Below, piece by piece: positions 9,331-17,739 of a stretch of 64,000 bases of DNA. The notes beneath the pieces are model-generated. The model saw only the letters and a list, made by a program, of their open reading frames with translations, made no database searches and had not been told where the DNA came from. The stretch is from contig CANMQI010000006.1 of the NCBI GenBank assembly GCA_947499955.1, positions 186,001 to 250,000 on the forward strand, written 5' to 3'. How positions within the stretch are numbered: the first letter of the stretch is position 1; the number at the start of each line of letters is the position of its first letter. The translations under genes were made by a program, and so were the position numbers. The DNA is from an uncultured Granulosicoccus sp. Lineage in GTDB: Bacteria; Pseudomonadota; Gammaproteobacteria; Granulosicoccales; Granulosicoccaceae.

Positions 9331-9510
9331 TCAAGTTGACTGCTGCTTATCAAGTCGAATTTGCAATGCTGCAAGTGCAGACACCGGAACCCGGACAGCT
9401 TGCAGGAGTAGTAGGACCGACATGGAATTGCGCAACTCGCTCAGGCGCCGTATTGCAAGGAGAGACTCCTGCAAATTGCCCACTGGATACCGCGCGAATT
9501 GCTTCATCAT
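9331..9510 (-). CDS. Possible 59-residue leader ORF before aceE
   Basis: A short open frame begins ATG ATG AAG at 9510 and ends TGA at 9331-9333, 35 bp before aceE. The predicted product is basic and Leu/Val/Arg rich with a central hydrophobic run (VLLLLQAV), which gives no family clue. No Shine-Dalgarno sequence precedes it. It overlaps the alternative hairpins at 9400-9474, so if translated it could influence their folding. It may equally be a chance ORF in a transcribed leader; another frame over the same bases is also open. Confidence 0.22.
   Translation of the reverse strand: MMKQFARYPVGNLQESLLAIRRLSELRNSMSVLLLLQAVRVPVSALAALQIRLDKQQST
9400..9474 (-). promoter_or_regulatory. Alternative hairpins in the aceE leader
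   Basis: On the minus strand, TTGCAGGAG (9474-9466) can pair with CTCCTTGCAA at 9462-9453 (one bulge, 3-base loop) or with a perfect 9-base complement CTCCTGCAA at 9408-9400. The two pairings are mutually exclusive, as in attenuators and riboswitches. A further small inverted repeat TTGCA-ATGC-TGCAA lies at 9361-9374. The pairing potential is seen; a switch is inferred. Confidence 0.3.
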
Positions 9511-10297
9511 TAATGAGTGTGTAGTTTAACCACCAACAATATGACAAACCATAACAGCACCGATTCAGGAATGGTATCCAATCGTGGAAGGAACATACAA
9601 CCAGAAGTTTTCAGGAGCACACCATCCTCGAAAACGGACCGGATAATCGACACGCCGGAAGCACACGACACGAGCTCAGGGACGCACCTCGAACCCATGC
9701 TCCTCTTGACCGACTGACAGAACAATCGGCCGACTGAAGCATCGAATGAAGTGGCTCAAGGCACAGGTGGGTGGAGAGGCCCCTACCGAAAAAACGACCT
9801 ATCAGTTGGTTGGCCAGAGCCTGCTGACGCGGTACGGACTCTGCATGGGCCGCCCTGACACTGGCGACCTCTCAGGAGAGACCCGCACACCCAAGGCGAG
9901 GCATCGCGCTCACCATCAGGCGGAAGCAGAGAACAGAGAACAGAGAACAGAGAGCAGAAAGCAGAAAGCAGAAAGCAGAAAGCAGAAAGCAGAAGGCAGA
10001 AGGCAAGAAGGCAAGAAGGCAAGAAGCAAGATAAAAACCAATAGCCCGAAAGTACCGACAAGGCTGCAGATAATACAAGTTGAACCTCGCGCTCTGCATC
10101 GTCAGAAAAAGCAGGAACGCGCAAGAGCTGCCGATCATCGAACAGACAACTCATCAGCCATGCCAGGGGGTACGGAACCAGACCTGTCAGACATCATGAC
10201 CAGGCAGCACAGCGGGAATGGCAGGGTATGCACCACCAATCCGGCAGGCATCACCAGTAGAGATACCTGCCATCAACTCCATGGCGCCGAACAGTCG
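9511..10297. other. Gene-poor stretch between aceE leader and lipoprotein gene
   Basis: No credible gene is visible. Frames that stay open here have low-complexity translations caused by the purine-rich repeat at 9926-10029, no ribosome binding sites and no family resemblance. The left part probably holds the promoter of the PDH-PHB operon, but no clear -35/-10 pair could be fixed. The right end abuts the terminator hairpin of the lipoprotein gene. Confidence 0.6.
9926..10029. repeat. Purine-rich heptanucleotide/octanucleotide tandem repeat
   Basis: About 100 bp of imperfect tandem units pass from ACAGAGA (x3) through GCAGAAA (x5 or so) to GCAGAAG and then GCAAGAAG (x3). One strand is almost pure purine plus C. 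Such tracts arise by slippage and can vary in copy number. The tract is intergenic, about 630 bp upstream of aceE. Confidence 0.85.
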
Positions 10298-10322
10298 TGG
10301 GCGCTGTAGCGGACAGCGCCCA
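10298..10322 (-). terminator. Terminator hairpin after the lipoprotein gene
   Basis: A perfect 10-bp stem (TGGGCGCTGT / ACAGCGCCCA) with a 5-base loop lies 11 bp past the stop of the minus-strand lipoprotein gene. No T run follows, so it may act with Rho or protect the 3' end. Confidence 0.5.
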
Positions 10323-10333
10323 TCGATCCAGAA

Positions 10334-10675
10334 TCAGAATTCCTTTTTCAGCTTGTATTCCTCTTCACTTTCATCGCTCATGCGCTTGCCACGTCGCACC
10401 ATGGCCTCGCCTTCGCTGATGTTTTCATTGCCATCGCTGATCTGCTCTCTGCCCTTCCTGATCTTCTTTTCTCCCTTTGAAATCAACTTCTGTCCTTCTG
10501 CCCACTTTTCGCTGATGGCGCTGTACTGATCGCCTTCACTGGCTACCGAATCGCCGAAATCCGGAGACCGGGTCGCACACCCCGAAAGCAGGACCAACAG
10601 GGAGAGCAGGAGTGGAATGAACAATGAACGTAATGCTGATGAGTCTTTGACGAGGGTCTGTGTATTTATTTGCAT
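10334..10675 (-). CDS. Small lipoprotein with Gly-Glu-Lys heptad-like repeats
   Basis: The 113-residue product has a hydrophobic leader and lipobox LLSGC, with the acylated Cys at residue 33, so it should be processed by signal peptidase II. After the lipobox comes Ala-Thr-Arg, with no Asp at +2, consistent with outer-membrane sorting by the Lol rule. The mature part is highly charged and shows a 7-8 residue periodicity with recurring G-(E/R/N) and I/M positions (GQKLIS, GEKKIRK, GREQIS, GNENIS, GEAMVRR), predicting an amphipathic helix. No named family is recognised. The outer-membrane protein gene lies upstream on the same strand, 102 bp away. Confidence 0.75.
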   Translation of the reverse strand: MQINTQTLVKDSSALRSLFIPLLLSLLVLLSGCATRSPDFGDSVASEGDQYSAISEKWAEGQKLISKGEKKIRKGREQISDGNENISEGEAMVRRGKRMSDESEEEYKLKKEF

Positions 10676-10777
10676 GGGGTTTGAACAACCAGATTGAGCA
10701 GACGGATTGTGTCTGCATGAACAGGCGGGCCGACCATGGTCAACCCGCTCGGGAAGAATCAGTGAGCCGGATGTAAC

Positions 10778-11956
10778 CTATTTGACGCGATAACGAAGAG
10801 CCAGGTTGGCCGATGTCGCGATGTCGTCATTTTGAGTATTTACATTGGGCTTCTCATCCGTGTCCACCGCAGCCAGCGTCAGACCAAGGTCAAGCTGGTT
10901 GGTCAAGTGGTACAGAAACGAGGATGTCAGCAGATTGCTGGTGAAACCACTATCGGCAGCATCATCTGCTCGCTGTACGGACAGGTCCCAGGCGTTGATC
11001 CAGTCGATCCTGTCCGACACTTCGTACGAATAGCTCAGACGGTTGTTCAGAGATTGCAATGTGTTGTCGCCAAAGATCGGCTCGTAGGTGGCCACGTTGA
11101 TCAACTGTCCTTTCAATCCGTAAGGTCTTGCGTATTCAAGCTGGAAGGTCAACTTGGGATCGTTGTCGGTCAGACCTGAAAAATCACTCGACTGGAAACC
11201 TGCACCAGCACGTACCAGCCAGCCATGACGACGCGCACTGATTGGTTCGTCGAACAGGACATCGTCCAGTTCCACGACGGCCAGCGCTGACAACTTGTTG
11301 TTGACGAGAGCGCCCGATTCGAGCAACACCGATTCCATGTCGGAATACCAGACACCGCGATAATCATCCGCTCCTTCTCTGGACCGATACTCGGACTCTC
11401 GACCGATGATGGCAGCCAGTTGCATCAATGAATCATCATTCAAGTCAGACGCCATCAATGCCCGTGAGCTCAGGGCTTCCTGGATACGCAATGCCTTTGC
11501 CAGCGGCGTCGCATTCCAGACACGACCGTAGCCGACACCGGCGGTCACGCCAAGATTGTCATCGATGGCACTGTCCTGGTGGGCAAACTCACCACTGACG
11601 AAATAGAAAAGTGCGTCGTTGGTTTCACTGAAGTAGTCATCGCGACTGACGCCCACAGAAAAACCGAAGTCATCAGCGGATTCATCATCAGCATTGGGAC
11701 CTCTTGAGGCATCCAGATTGCCATCTACCCGCAAACCGATCACGCGTTTGGCCGTGCTGTCTCTCTTGTTGTAGAAACCGGTGAGCAATGCATCGTAGCT
11801 TGTCTGATCCTGATTACCAGAGTTGGCATTTGCATTGAAATCGACATAAGCCTCATCAAAGGCGGTATCCGGATCGGTGAAGTCTGTCAGCTCGATTGCC
11901 TGAACGGTCAAAGGCAATGAACACAGGGCGGTTGTAGCGATTGTCCTGAACGTCAT
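10778..11956 (-). CDS. Outer-membrane beta-barrel protein, unknown role
   Basis: A 392-residue protein with a 20-residue signal peptide (cleavage after VQA) and a mature part rich in Asp, Ser and Asn, with alternating hydrophobic/polar strands separated by acidic loops (DDNLGVTAGVGYGRVW, NNRLSYSYEV, LDLGLTLAAVDT). This is the look of a Gram-negative outer-membrane barrel of the DUF481/OprB-like size class. It ends RYRVK rather than with the usual terminal Phe. No transport motif identifies a substrate. AGAGGAG lies 8 bases before the ATG. Upstream is a very AT-rich probable promoter region. Confidence 0.65.
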   Translation of the reverse strand: MTFRTIATTALCSLPLTVQAIELTDFTDPDTAFDEAYVDFNANANSGNQDQTSYDALLTGFYNKRDSTAKRVIGLRVDGNLDASRGPNADDESADDFGFSVGVSRDDYFSETNDALFYFVSGEFAHQDSAIDDNLGVTAGVGYGRVWNATPLAKALRIQEALSSRALMASDLNDDSLMQLAAIIGRESEYRSREGADDYRGVWYSDMESVLLESGALVNNKLSALAVVELDDVLFDEPISARRHGWLVRAGAGFQSSDFSGLTDNDPKLTFQLEYARPYGLKGQLINVATYEPIFGDNTLQSLNNRLSYSYEVSDRIDWINAWDLSVQRADDAADSGFTSNLLTSSFLYHLTNQLDLGLTLAAVDTDEKPNVNTQNDDIATSANLALRYRVK

Positions 11957-12242
11957 GGTGGGTATCTCCTCTGCTGCTGCCAGTTTGTATCAACCAGCTG
12001 TTTGCAGTATGGAGCCGCCCATCCAATAAGAAAAACTATATATAATTGTCGAATTATAAAAATTTATTTATCAATGGTGTTTGGACGCGCAAAGCCCCTG
12101 CTTCTCTTTGGCAGCCTTTGAGGTAGCCAAGACGCGGCGACACCCGCTACCCGAGACCCCTTGCGGATGCCTGGCCAACTCACGCCGAGGACGTCACTGA
12201 CCCTCATTGAAGCCGACGGCGGTCCGCGACCTGACATGAGGC
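11957..12242. other. Intergenic region with AT-rich promoter zone
   Basis: This stretch separates the rluC 3' end from the outer-membrane protein gene. Bases 12030-12075 are extremely AT-rich (TATATATAATT, TTATAAAAATTTATTTATC), unlike their surroundings, and lie about 75-115 bp before the ATG at 11956: a likely promoter or UP-element area. The GC-rich part next to rluC shows no gene I can support. Confidence 0.5.
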
Positions 12243-13214
12243 CTACCGTTGCCTCTCCAGTACTGCAAGCGACTTCTCCCACGCTGCATCCACGGGAGCC
12301 GTCACCGCGATTCGTTCGCCCTGCCAGTCAAAGGCCAGTTCGGACGAATGCAGATACAGCCGCGCCAGACCTGCCTGCCTGAATCTTGTATTAGCATTGT
12401 TATCGCCGTAGCGCGTGTCGCCCACCACCGCGTGACCCGTGTGTCTGGCGTGTACACGGATTTGATGAGTGCGCCCCGTATCCAGCTCGACATCCATCAG
12501 CGTTGCCTGAGTGTAGCGTTGCCGAATGGCAAACCTTGTGCGCGCCTCCTGCCCCTCCGGGTCAACGGTGACTCGCCGCTCGCCGGCCTGCTCGACGTTC
12601 TTCTTCAGCCGCGCATCAACCAGAGATACCTCCTCAGGCCAACGGCCATTTACCAGAGCCAGATAACGCTTGCTGATCGCCCTCTGACGAAAAAGATCCT
12701 GCAACTGCCTGTTGGCCTTCAGACTTCTACCTATCAGAAGGCAACCACTTGTCGCCTTGTCGAGTCGGTGAGCCAATTCCAGTTTCGGTTCCTGCAAGGA
12801 TTGCCGAATGGCATCAATGAAACCGAATGCCAGACCGCTGCCACCGTGCACGGCTATTCCGGCGGGCTTGTTGACCAGCAGGAAATCGGGATGCTCGAAA
12901 ACAATGGCCTTGCCAGCGGCCGCTGCGAGCTTGTCGGGAACACTGACCTCTTCATTCAGCTGCACCCGTATCGCGGGGATGCGCACCTGCTCACCGGCGA
13001 CCAGCTTGCGTGTCTGCTTGACCCGCCTGCCATCCACCCGTACATCGCCCTTGCGAATCAATCGATAGACATGACTGCGCGGCACGCCGGTGCAGCGCTT
13101 GATCAGGAAATTGTCGATACGTTGACCATCTTCGTCATCGGTGACACGTTCGTGCCGTGCTCTTGACGTCTCCAAAGGGGCTGCATCTTCGGAGGATCGA
13201 TCACTGCTCGCCAT
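12243..13214 (-). CDS. rluC: 23S rRNA pseudouridine synthase RluC
   Basis: RluC makes pseudouridines 955, 2504 and 2580 (E. coli numbering) in 23S rRNA. The 323-residue protein has an S4-like RNA-binding domain (RIDNFLIKR, then VYRLIRKGDVRVDGRR) and a RluA-type catalytic domain with the hallmark HRLDKATSG, whose Asp is the nucleophile, followed by RTHQIRVH. ATG at 13214 is taken; a TTG two codons upstream is also in frame. The divergent position next to rne is the conserved gammaproteobacterial order, which favours RluC over RluD or RluA. The two genes probably share the 585-bp gap as promoter region. Confidence 0.93.
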   Translation of the reverse strand: MASSDRSSEDAAPLETSRARHERVTDDEDGQRIDNFLIKRCTGVPRSHVYRLIRKGDVRVDGRRVKQTRKLVAGEQVRIPAIRVQLNEEVSVPDKLAAAAGKAIVFEHPDFLLVNKPAGIAVHGGSGLAFGFIDAIRQSLQEPKLELAHRLDKATSGCLLIGRSLKANRQLQDLFRQRAISKRYLALVNGRWPEEVSLVDARLKKNVEQAGERRVTVDPEGQEARTRFAIRQRYTQATLMDVELDTGRTHQIRVHARHTGHAVVGDTRYGDNNANTRFRQAGLARLYLHSSELAFDWQGERIAVTAPVDAAWEKSLAVLERQR

Positions 13215-13799
13215 CAGCAACGACCGATTTCATGGCCGAACACGACCCTATGAGATTGAATTAGCATGGTTTTTGCTTTTGTAATTGATCAGTCACCCTG
13301 GCGGCGAAGTGCTGAAAAGGTTAGATACCATCGCGGAGATACCGACGAGGATTGCCGAATCTCTCACGCACTGCTATATTGAAGAGTCGGCGCACGAATG
13401 GACTCCCCTCGCTGACTATTCTGACAGTATCGTTCATTGCTCGGGTAGTTGCCACTTTCATGACAGGCAGTTCCCGCCTTCTCGGCCAAGACTGTACAAC
13501 GGTCTCGACCGACGCGCGGATGCCCTACGGGATAGATACCGAAAAAGACAGCCTTACTCGCTCGATCATCAGAGGCCGGATGCCTGCCATGATCGCAGAA
13601 TTGCGAAGTACGCAAAACCGCGTGCTTCATTTATAGATAACTAGCACGGATTCCGCCTGTTCGGCCAACGAAATGCTGAGCGCATATATCAATTATTGCC
13701 TGACCCTCCTCTTCTGGTATTGCACCGGCGAGGACGAGGCGTGCGCGCATTCGCCGGATGTACCGGCCAAGGCAGGGTCCGTCATGGACCAAAACAATA
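13215..13799 (+). promoter_or_regulatory. rluC-rne intergenic region and rne 5' leader
   Basis: The 585-bp gap has no convincing gene. In E. coli the rne mRNA has a long 5' UTR through which RNase E represses its own synthesis; a leader of this size fits. Just before the rne ATG are two consecutive 5-bp-stem, 5-base-loop hairpins: GCCGG-atgta-CCGGC (13753-13767) and GGTCC-gtcat-GGACC (13776-13790). No Shine-Dalgarno sequence is visible before the ATG (AAAACAATA). Confidence 0.5.
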
Positions 13800-16700
13800 A
13801 TGAAGAGAATGTTAATCAACGCGACTCATCCAGAGGAGTTGCGTGTTGCCATCGTCGATGGGCAAAAACTGGTTGATCTGGATATAGAACACAAATCCCG
13901 CGAACAACGAAAATCCAATATCTACAAAGCGAAAATTACCCGTGTCGAGCCCAGTCTCGAAGCGGTTTTCGTTGACTACGGCGCTGATCGTCACGGCTTC
14001 CTGCCATTCAAGGAAATTGCCAAGGAGTTCCATACCGGGAACGGCAGAAAATCCGAAAATGGTCGCCCCAATATCCGTGATTGCATCAAGGAAGGCCAGG
14101 AAATTGTCGTCCAGATCGAGAAGGAGGAGCGCAGTAACAAGGGCGCGGCACTGACGACCTTCATCAGTCTTGCCGGGCGATTTCTGGTCCTCATGCCCAA
14201 CAACCCACGCGCCGGTGGCGTTTCTCGGCGCATCGAAGGCGATGATCGCTCCGAACTGAAAGCCGCCATGTCCGAGGTTGAAGTTCCTGAAGGCATGGGC
14301 ACTATCGTGCGTACTGCCGGCATCGGACGTACCACCGAAGAACTGCAGTGGGATCTGGACTACCAGGCTGCCATCTGGAAAGCCATTCAGGAAGCGGCTG
14401 GCGAGAAAAAAGCCCCTTTCCTCGTTTATCAGGAAAGCAACATCATCGTTCGAGGACTGCGTGATTACTTCCGTGGCGATATCGGCGAAATCATTGCGGA
14501 TGAACCGGCGACACACCAGCAGGCTGCCGACTTCATCAAGCTCTACATGCCGCAGAATGAACGAAAGCTGAAGCTGTATCAGGACGATGTCCCTCTGTTC
14601 AATCGCTACCAGGTGGAGTCGCAGATCGAGTCTGCATTCCGCCGCGAAGTACGCCTGCCCTCCGGCGGTGCACTGGTCATCGACCATACGGAAGCGCTGA
14701 TTTCCATCGACATCAATTCGGCTCGCGCAACAAAGGGTTCGGATATCGAGGACACCGCCACCAACACCAATCTGGAAGCGGCAGACGAAGTCGCACGCCA
14801 ACTGCGCCTGCGGGATCTGGGCGGCCTGGTTGTCATCGACTTCATCGACATGATGGCCTCCAAGCATCAACGTGCCGTTGAAAACCGCCTGCGAGACGCC
14901 CTCAAACAGGACCGCGCTCGTGTACAGATCGGTCGGATCTCCAAGTTTGGCCTGCTGGAAATGTCCAGGCAGCGCCTGCGGCCATCGCTGGGAGAGTCCT
15001 CCGAAAACGTCTGCCCACGCTGTCAGGGTCACGGCACCATTCGTGGCGTAGAGTCCACTGCGTTGTCCATTCTTCGCCTGATGGAAGAAGAAGCGATGAA
15101 GGACAACACAGGCCGAGTGATGGCCGATGTCCCGGTTGAAGTGGCGACCTACCTGTTGAATGAAAAGCGCCAGAGCATCACTGAAATCGAAGCTCGCAAT
15201 CAGGTGGTTCTGCTGATTGTTGCCAACCCGACACTCGAGACACCCAACTACCATATCGAGCGTATCCGCATGAGCGAAGCGGAACATGACATGGTGCAGA
15301 AGAAGAGCTACGAACTGGCATCCGATAACAGTGAAAGCTTTTCACCCCAGAGTGCGCGGGAAGAGAAGATTCCTGAAGCGGCCGCAGTCAGTACTGTAAC
15401 CCCTCTGGCACCGGCGCCGACTCCAGCGCATCGCATGCCCCAGCCTGAACCACAGCCTGTGGCGGCCCCTGCCGTACAGGGACCCGGAGGCTTTCGACGA
15501 ATCTTCGGTGCCGTAAGCTCACTCTTCGGCGCATCCGCGACCCCTCCCGCAACGCCAGGCGAGACTGACGCTGACAAGGCATCTGCCGACGCGTCCAGCC
15601 AGCCAGCGAACAAGGGCGACGAAGAATCTCGTGGCCAGAAGCGCGGCAACAAACGTTCCGGGAATCGAGGCGGCCGTGGCCGCAATCGCAATGACGGTGA
15701 AAAGAGCGAAGCGACTACCGAAGGTCGTGGCAACCGCAACAATCAGCGTCGCAACAAGAGTGATGAGAACGCCGACGGCGAGCGCAAGAGCGGTCGTGGA
15801 CGTGGCAGAGGCCGCAAGCAGTCCGGTGATGTTGCCAACGAGGTGAACGGCAATCAGAGCAATGACGAGCAGGAAAATGCGACGACAGCAGAAGCATCCA
15901 ACACGCCGGTAAGAAAGCCGCGCAACCCGAGACGCGCCAGGGAGGCGGTCGAGAATCAGGCTGAAGAGGCAACAGAAGCTGTCGTCATCGATGCCGAGAG
16001 CCCATCAGAGGACTCTTCCGACAACAGCGAGGTTCGGAACACCGAAGAAGGTAACCGCAGTCGCGGCCGTCGCGGTGGTCGACGTCGCGGTGGTCGAGGA
16101 CGTGGACGAAATGCAGAGCGCAACGAAAAATCCGCTGAGACAGACGCTGACCAGACAGCGGCCAATCCTGAATCTGCGAGCGATGCGTCCGAGCAAGCCG
16201 ACGACAAGTCATCAAAGCAGGAAAACAAGCGCCGGGAAAGCAGCAAAAGCGAAGCCGTAGCATCATCATCGGCCGCAGCTTCCAGTGCAGCGAATGATCA
16301 GCAGACAGCCAAATCTGCCGATGACGCGACGTCTTCCGAAGTCGTCGCTGCAGACCACTCCGCTGAAGCACCGAAAACAGACTCAACGGATAATCCGACT
16401 GCCGACGGTGATCAGCAGAACGAGCTGCAGGCCACCGATACCCGGAACGAAAATGCTGAAGCTGCCAGCCCCGAAGACACATCGGAGCCCGGCAAGCAGC
16501 CGGAAGCCTCGGCAGGCACCGACAGCAGTCAGGCGTCGCCCGTGGCGGAAGATGTAGCAGAACCAGCAGCTGACTCTCAGCCATCTCAGGAGGAGAAAGC
16601 GCCAGAAGCGCCAGAAGCGCCAGAAGTGGAAGCAGTGGAAGCAGTGGAAGCAGTGGAAGCAGTGGAAGCAGTGGAAGCAGTGGAAGCAGTGGAAGCAGTG

Positions 16701-17525
16701 GAAGCCGTGGAAGCCGTGGAAGCCGTGGAAGCCGTGGAAGCCGTATCTCCCGCTGAGGAAGACGCTGTAGAGGAGCTTGCTGCAACACCGGAAACGATCT
16801 CGACTCCCACCCCTGAAGCTGAGCCGAATGAATCGGTACCAGCACCTGAGTCCGTAGCAATAGAGACCAAGGAAGCTCCCTCGGCAGCAGACGGCGACGC
16901 AGCCCCTGCCGATGAAGTCGCCGAAGACCCTGACAAGCCCAAACGTCGTGGTGGAAGCCGTCGTCGTGAACGTGTCAACAGCAAGAAGGCTGCTGCTGCC
17001 CAGGCAAGTCCCGAGAAATCGGACAGTGGTTCGAGCGATGCCATGACGGCAACGTCATCCAGCGATGCAGACCCTGCTCCCCTGGCAGATCCGGAAATCG
17101 CCTCGCAGACAGCGTCCTCTGAGCCAGCCGATGCTGAGGAAGTGGTCGTCCAACCCGCCTCCGAGAAAGCCACAACGTCCGGACAGCCTGTCGCCGAGGA
17201 ACCTGCCGCCAGTACTCCCGCCGATGAGCAAGCAGAAACCACCAAGGCGAGCAGCGCACAGCTCACTGAAGCCAGGGTGTCTCAGCGTCAACCCAGTCAG
17301 CTCAAGAGCACTGTCCGCTCTCTGGCCAACAAGGATGAAGCCCCGGCTGGTGGCATGTCACTGGCCTCCAGGAGAGTGCCTGACATCACGCCTGAAGCCG
17401 TAGTCGCCCAACCATCTGCCAATGATGCCGTGCAAGCTGCGTCGAGTCAGGATGCGGAAGAAGAGACGCAGGATGCATCGACTGCCAAGGCCGGTATCGA
17501 AGCCGCTGAAAAGCTGGGAGATTGA
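13800..17525 (+). CDS. rne: Ribonuclease E with very long disordered C-terminal half
   Basis: RNase E is the main endonuclease for mRNA decay and for rRNA and tRNA processing. The start MKRMLINAT matches E. coli; the upstream in-frame ATG is rejected. The catalytic half keeps E. coli numbering: an S1 domain (about 35-125), [11 protein letters not shown] with Asp303, VIDFIDM with Asp346 and the zinc-link CPRC at 404-407. The tail (about residues 500-1241) is disordered: Arg/Gly-rich RNA-binding patches ([23 protein letters not shown]), long Ala/Glu/Ser stretches, a 13-fold VEA repeat and a final [16 protein letters not shown] patch. At 1241 residues it is longer than the E. coli enzyme (1061). 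Leader and trailer hairpins suggest autoregulation and a stable 3' end. Confidence 0.97.
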   Translation: MKRMLINATHPEELRVAIVDGQKLVDLDIEHKSREQRKSNIYKAKITRVEPSLEAVFVDYGADRHGFLPFKEIAKEFHTGNGRKSENGRPNIRDCIKEGQEIVVQIEKEERSNKGAALTTFISLAGRFLVLMPNNPRAGGVSRRIEGDDRSELKAAMSEVEVPEGMGTIVRTAGIGRTTEELQWDLDYQAAIWKAIQEAAGEKKAPFLVYQESNIIVRGLRDYFRGDIGEIIADEPATHQQAADFIKLYMPQNERKLKLYQDDVPLFNRYQVESQIESAFRREVRLPSGGALVIDHTEALISIDINSARATKGSDIEDTATNTNLEAADEVARQLRLRDLGGLVVIDFIDMMASKHQRAVENRLRDALKQDRARVQIGRISKFGLLEMSRQRLRPSLGESSENVCPRCQGHGTIRGVESTALSILRLMEEEAMKDNTGRVMADVPVEVATYLLNEKRQSITEIEARNQVVLLIVANPTLETPNYHIERIRMSEAEHDMVQKKSYELASDNSESFSPQSAREEKIPEAAAVSTVTPLAPAPTPAHRMPQPEPQPVAAPAVQGPGGFRRIFGAVSSLFGASATPPATPGETDADKASADASSQPANKGDEESRGQKRGNKRSGNRGGRGRNRNDGEKSEATTEGRGNRNNQRRNKSDENADGERKSGRGRGRGRKQSGDVANEVNGNQSNDEQENATTAEASNTPVRKPRNPRRAREAVENQAEEATEAVVIDAESPSEDSSDNSEVRNTEEGNRSRGRRGGRRRGGRGRGRNAERNEKSAETDADQTAANPESASDASEQADDKSSKQENKRRESSKSEAVASSSAAASSAANDQQTAKSADDATSSEVVAADHSAEAPKTDSTDNPTADGDQQNELQATDTRNENAEAASPEDTSEPGKQPEASAGTDSSQASPVAEDVAEPAADSQPSQEEKAPEAPEAPEVEAVEAVEAVEAVEAVEAVEAVEAVEAVEAVEAVEAVEAVSPAEEDAVEELAATPETISTPTPEAEPNESVPAPESVAIETKEAPSAADGDAAPADEVAEDPDKPKRRGGSRRRERVNSKKAAAAQASPEKSDSGSSDAMTATSSSDADPAPLADPEIASQTASSEPADAEEVVVQPASEKATTSGQPVAEEPAASTPADEQAETTKASSAQLTEARVSQRQPSQLKSTVRSLANKDEAPAGGMSLASRRVPDITPEAVVAQPSANDAVQAASSQDAEEETQDASTAKAGIEAAEKLGD
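16626..16742 (+). repeat. 9-bp microsatellite encoding (VEA)13 inside rne
   Basis: Thirteen in-frame units, eight GTGGAAGCA followed by five GTGGAAGCC, encode Val-Glu-Ala thirteen times. Just before it three GAAGCGCCA-type units encode APE. The block structure (all GCA, then all GCC) shows recent slippage growth. Copy changes keep the reading frame. Confidence 0.95.
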
Positions 17526-17541
17526 ACCGTAGAGCAGGCTC

Positions 17542-17666
17542 CTGATCAGCGCTGCCTGATCAGTGCAACACCTTGCAGGCTGCAATTTACACCCTGCAAG
17601 GGTTCGTTCAGCTGAACAGAGATGGAATCCGATTCGAAAAAAAACCGGTCATTGACCGGTTTTTCC
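17542..17666 (+). terminator. Triple-hairpin 3' end of rne
   Basis: Three hairpins follow the rne stop: CTGATCAG-cgctgc-CTGATCAG (17542-17563), a 9-bp stem CCTTGCAGG/CCTGCAAGG (17571-17601), and a classical intrinsic terminator, A-rich then ACCGGTCA/TGACCGGT then TTTTT (17637-17666). The last is symmetric enough to work also for the convergent minus-strand GTPase gene. Confidence 0.85.
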
Positions 17667-17739
17667 TATTCTGCAAGAGAGTACTTTCGGCAGCGGATAA
17701 ACCATGGCAAGCAGCCAGCTGCCATGGCATCAGCACACG

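Noticed and set aside
9746..10309. 187-codon plus-strand frame across the heptanucleotide repeat
   Set aside because: Open only because the repeat lacks stops in that frame; low-complexity Arg/Glu/Gln product and no ribosome binding site.
12064..12282. 72-codon minus-strand frame overlapping the end of rluC
   Set aside because: Starts inside rluC without a ribosome binding site and has no recognisable features.
13285..13644. 119-codon frame in the rne leader
   Set aside because: No ribosome binding site or homology, and the region fits a long regulated 5' UTR.
13812..15287. 491-codon minus-strand frame opposite rne
   Set aside because: It lies wholly inside the clearly real RNase E gene, has no ribosome binding site and no family resemblance.
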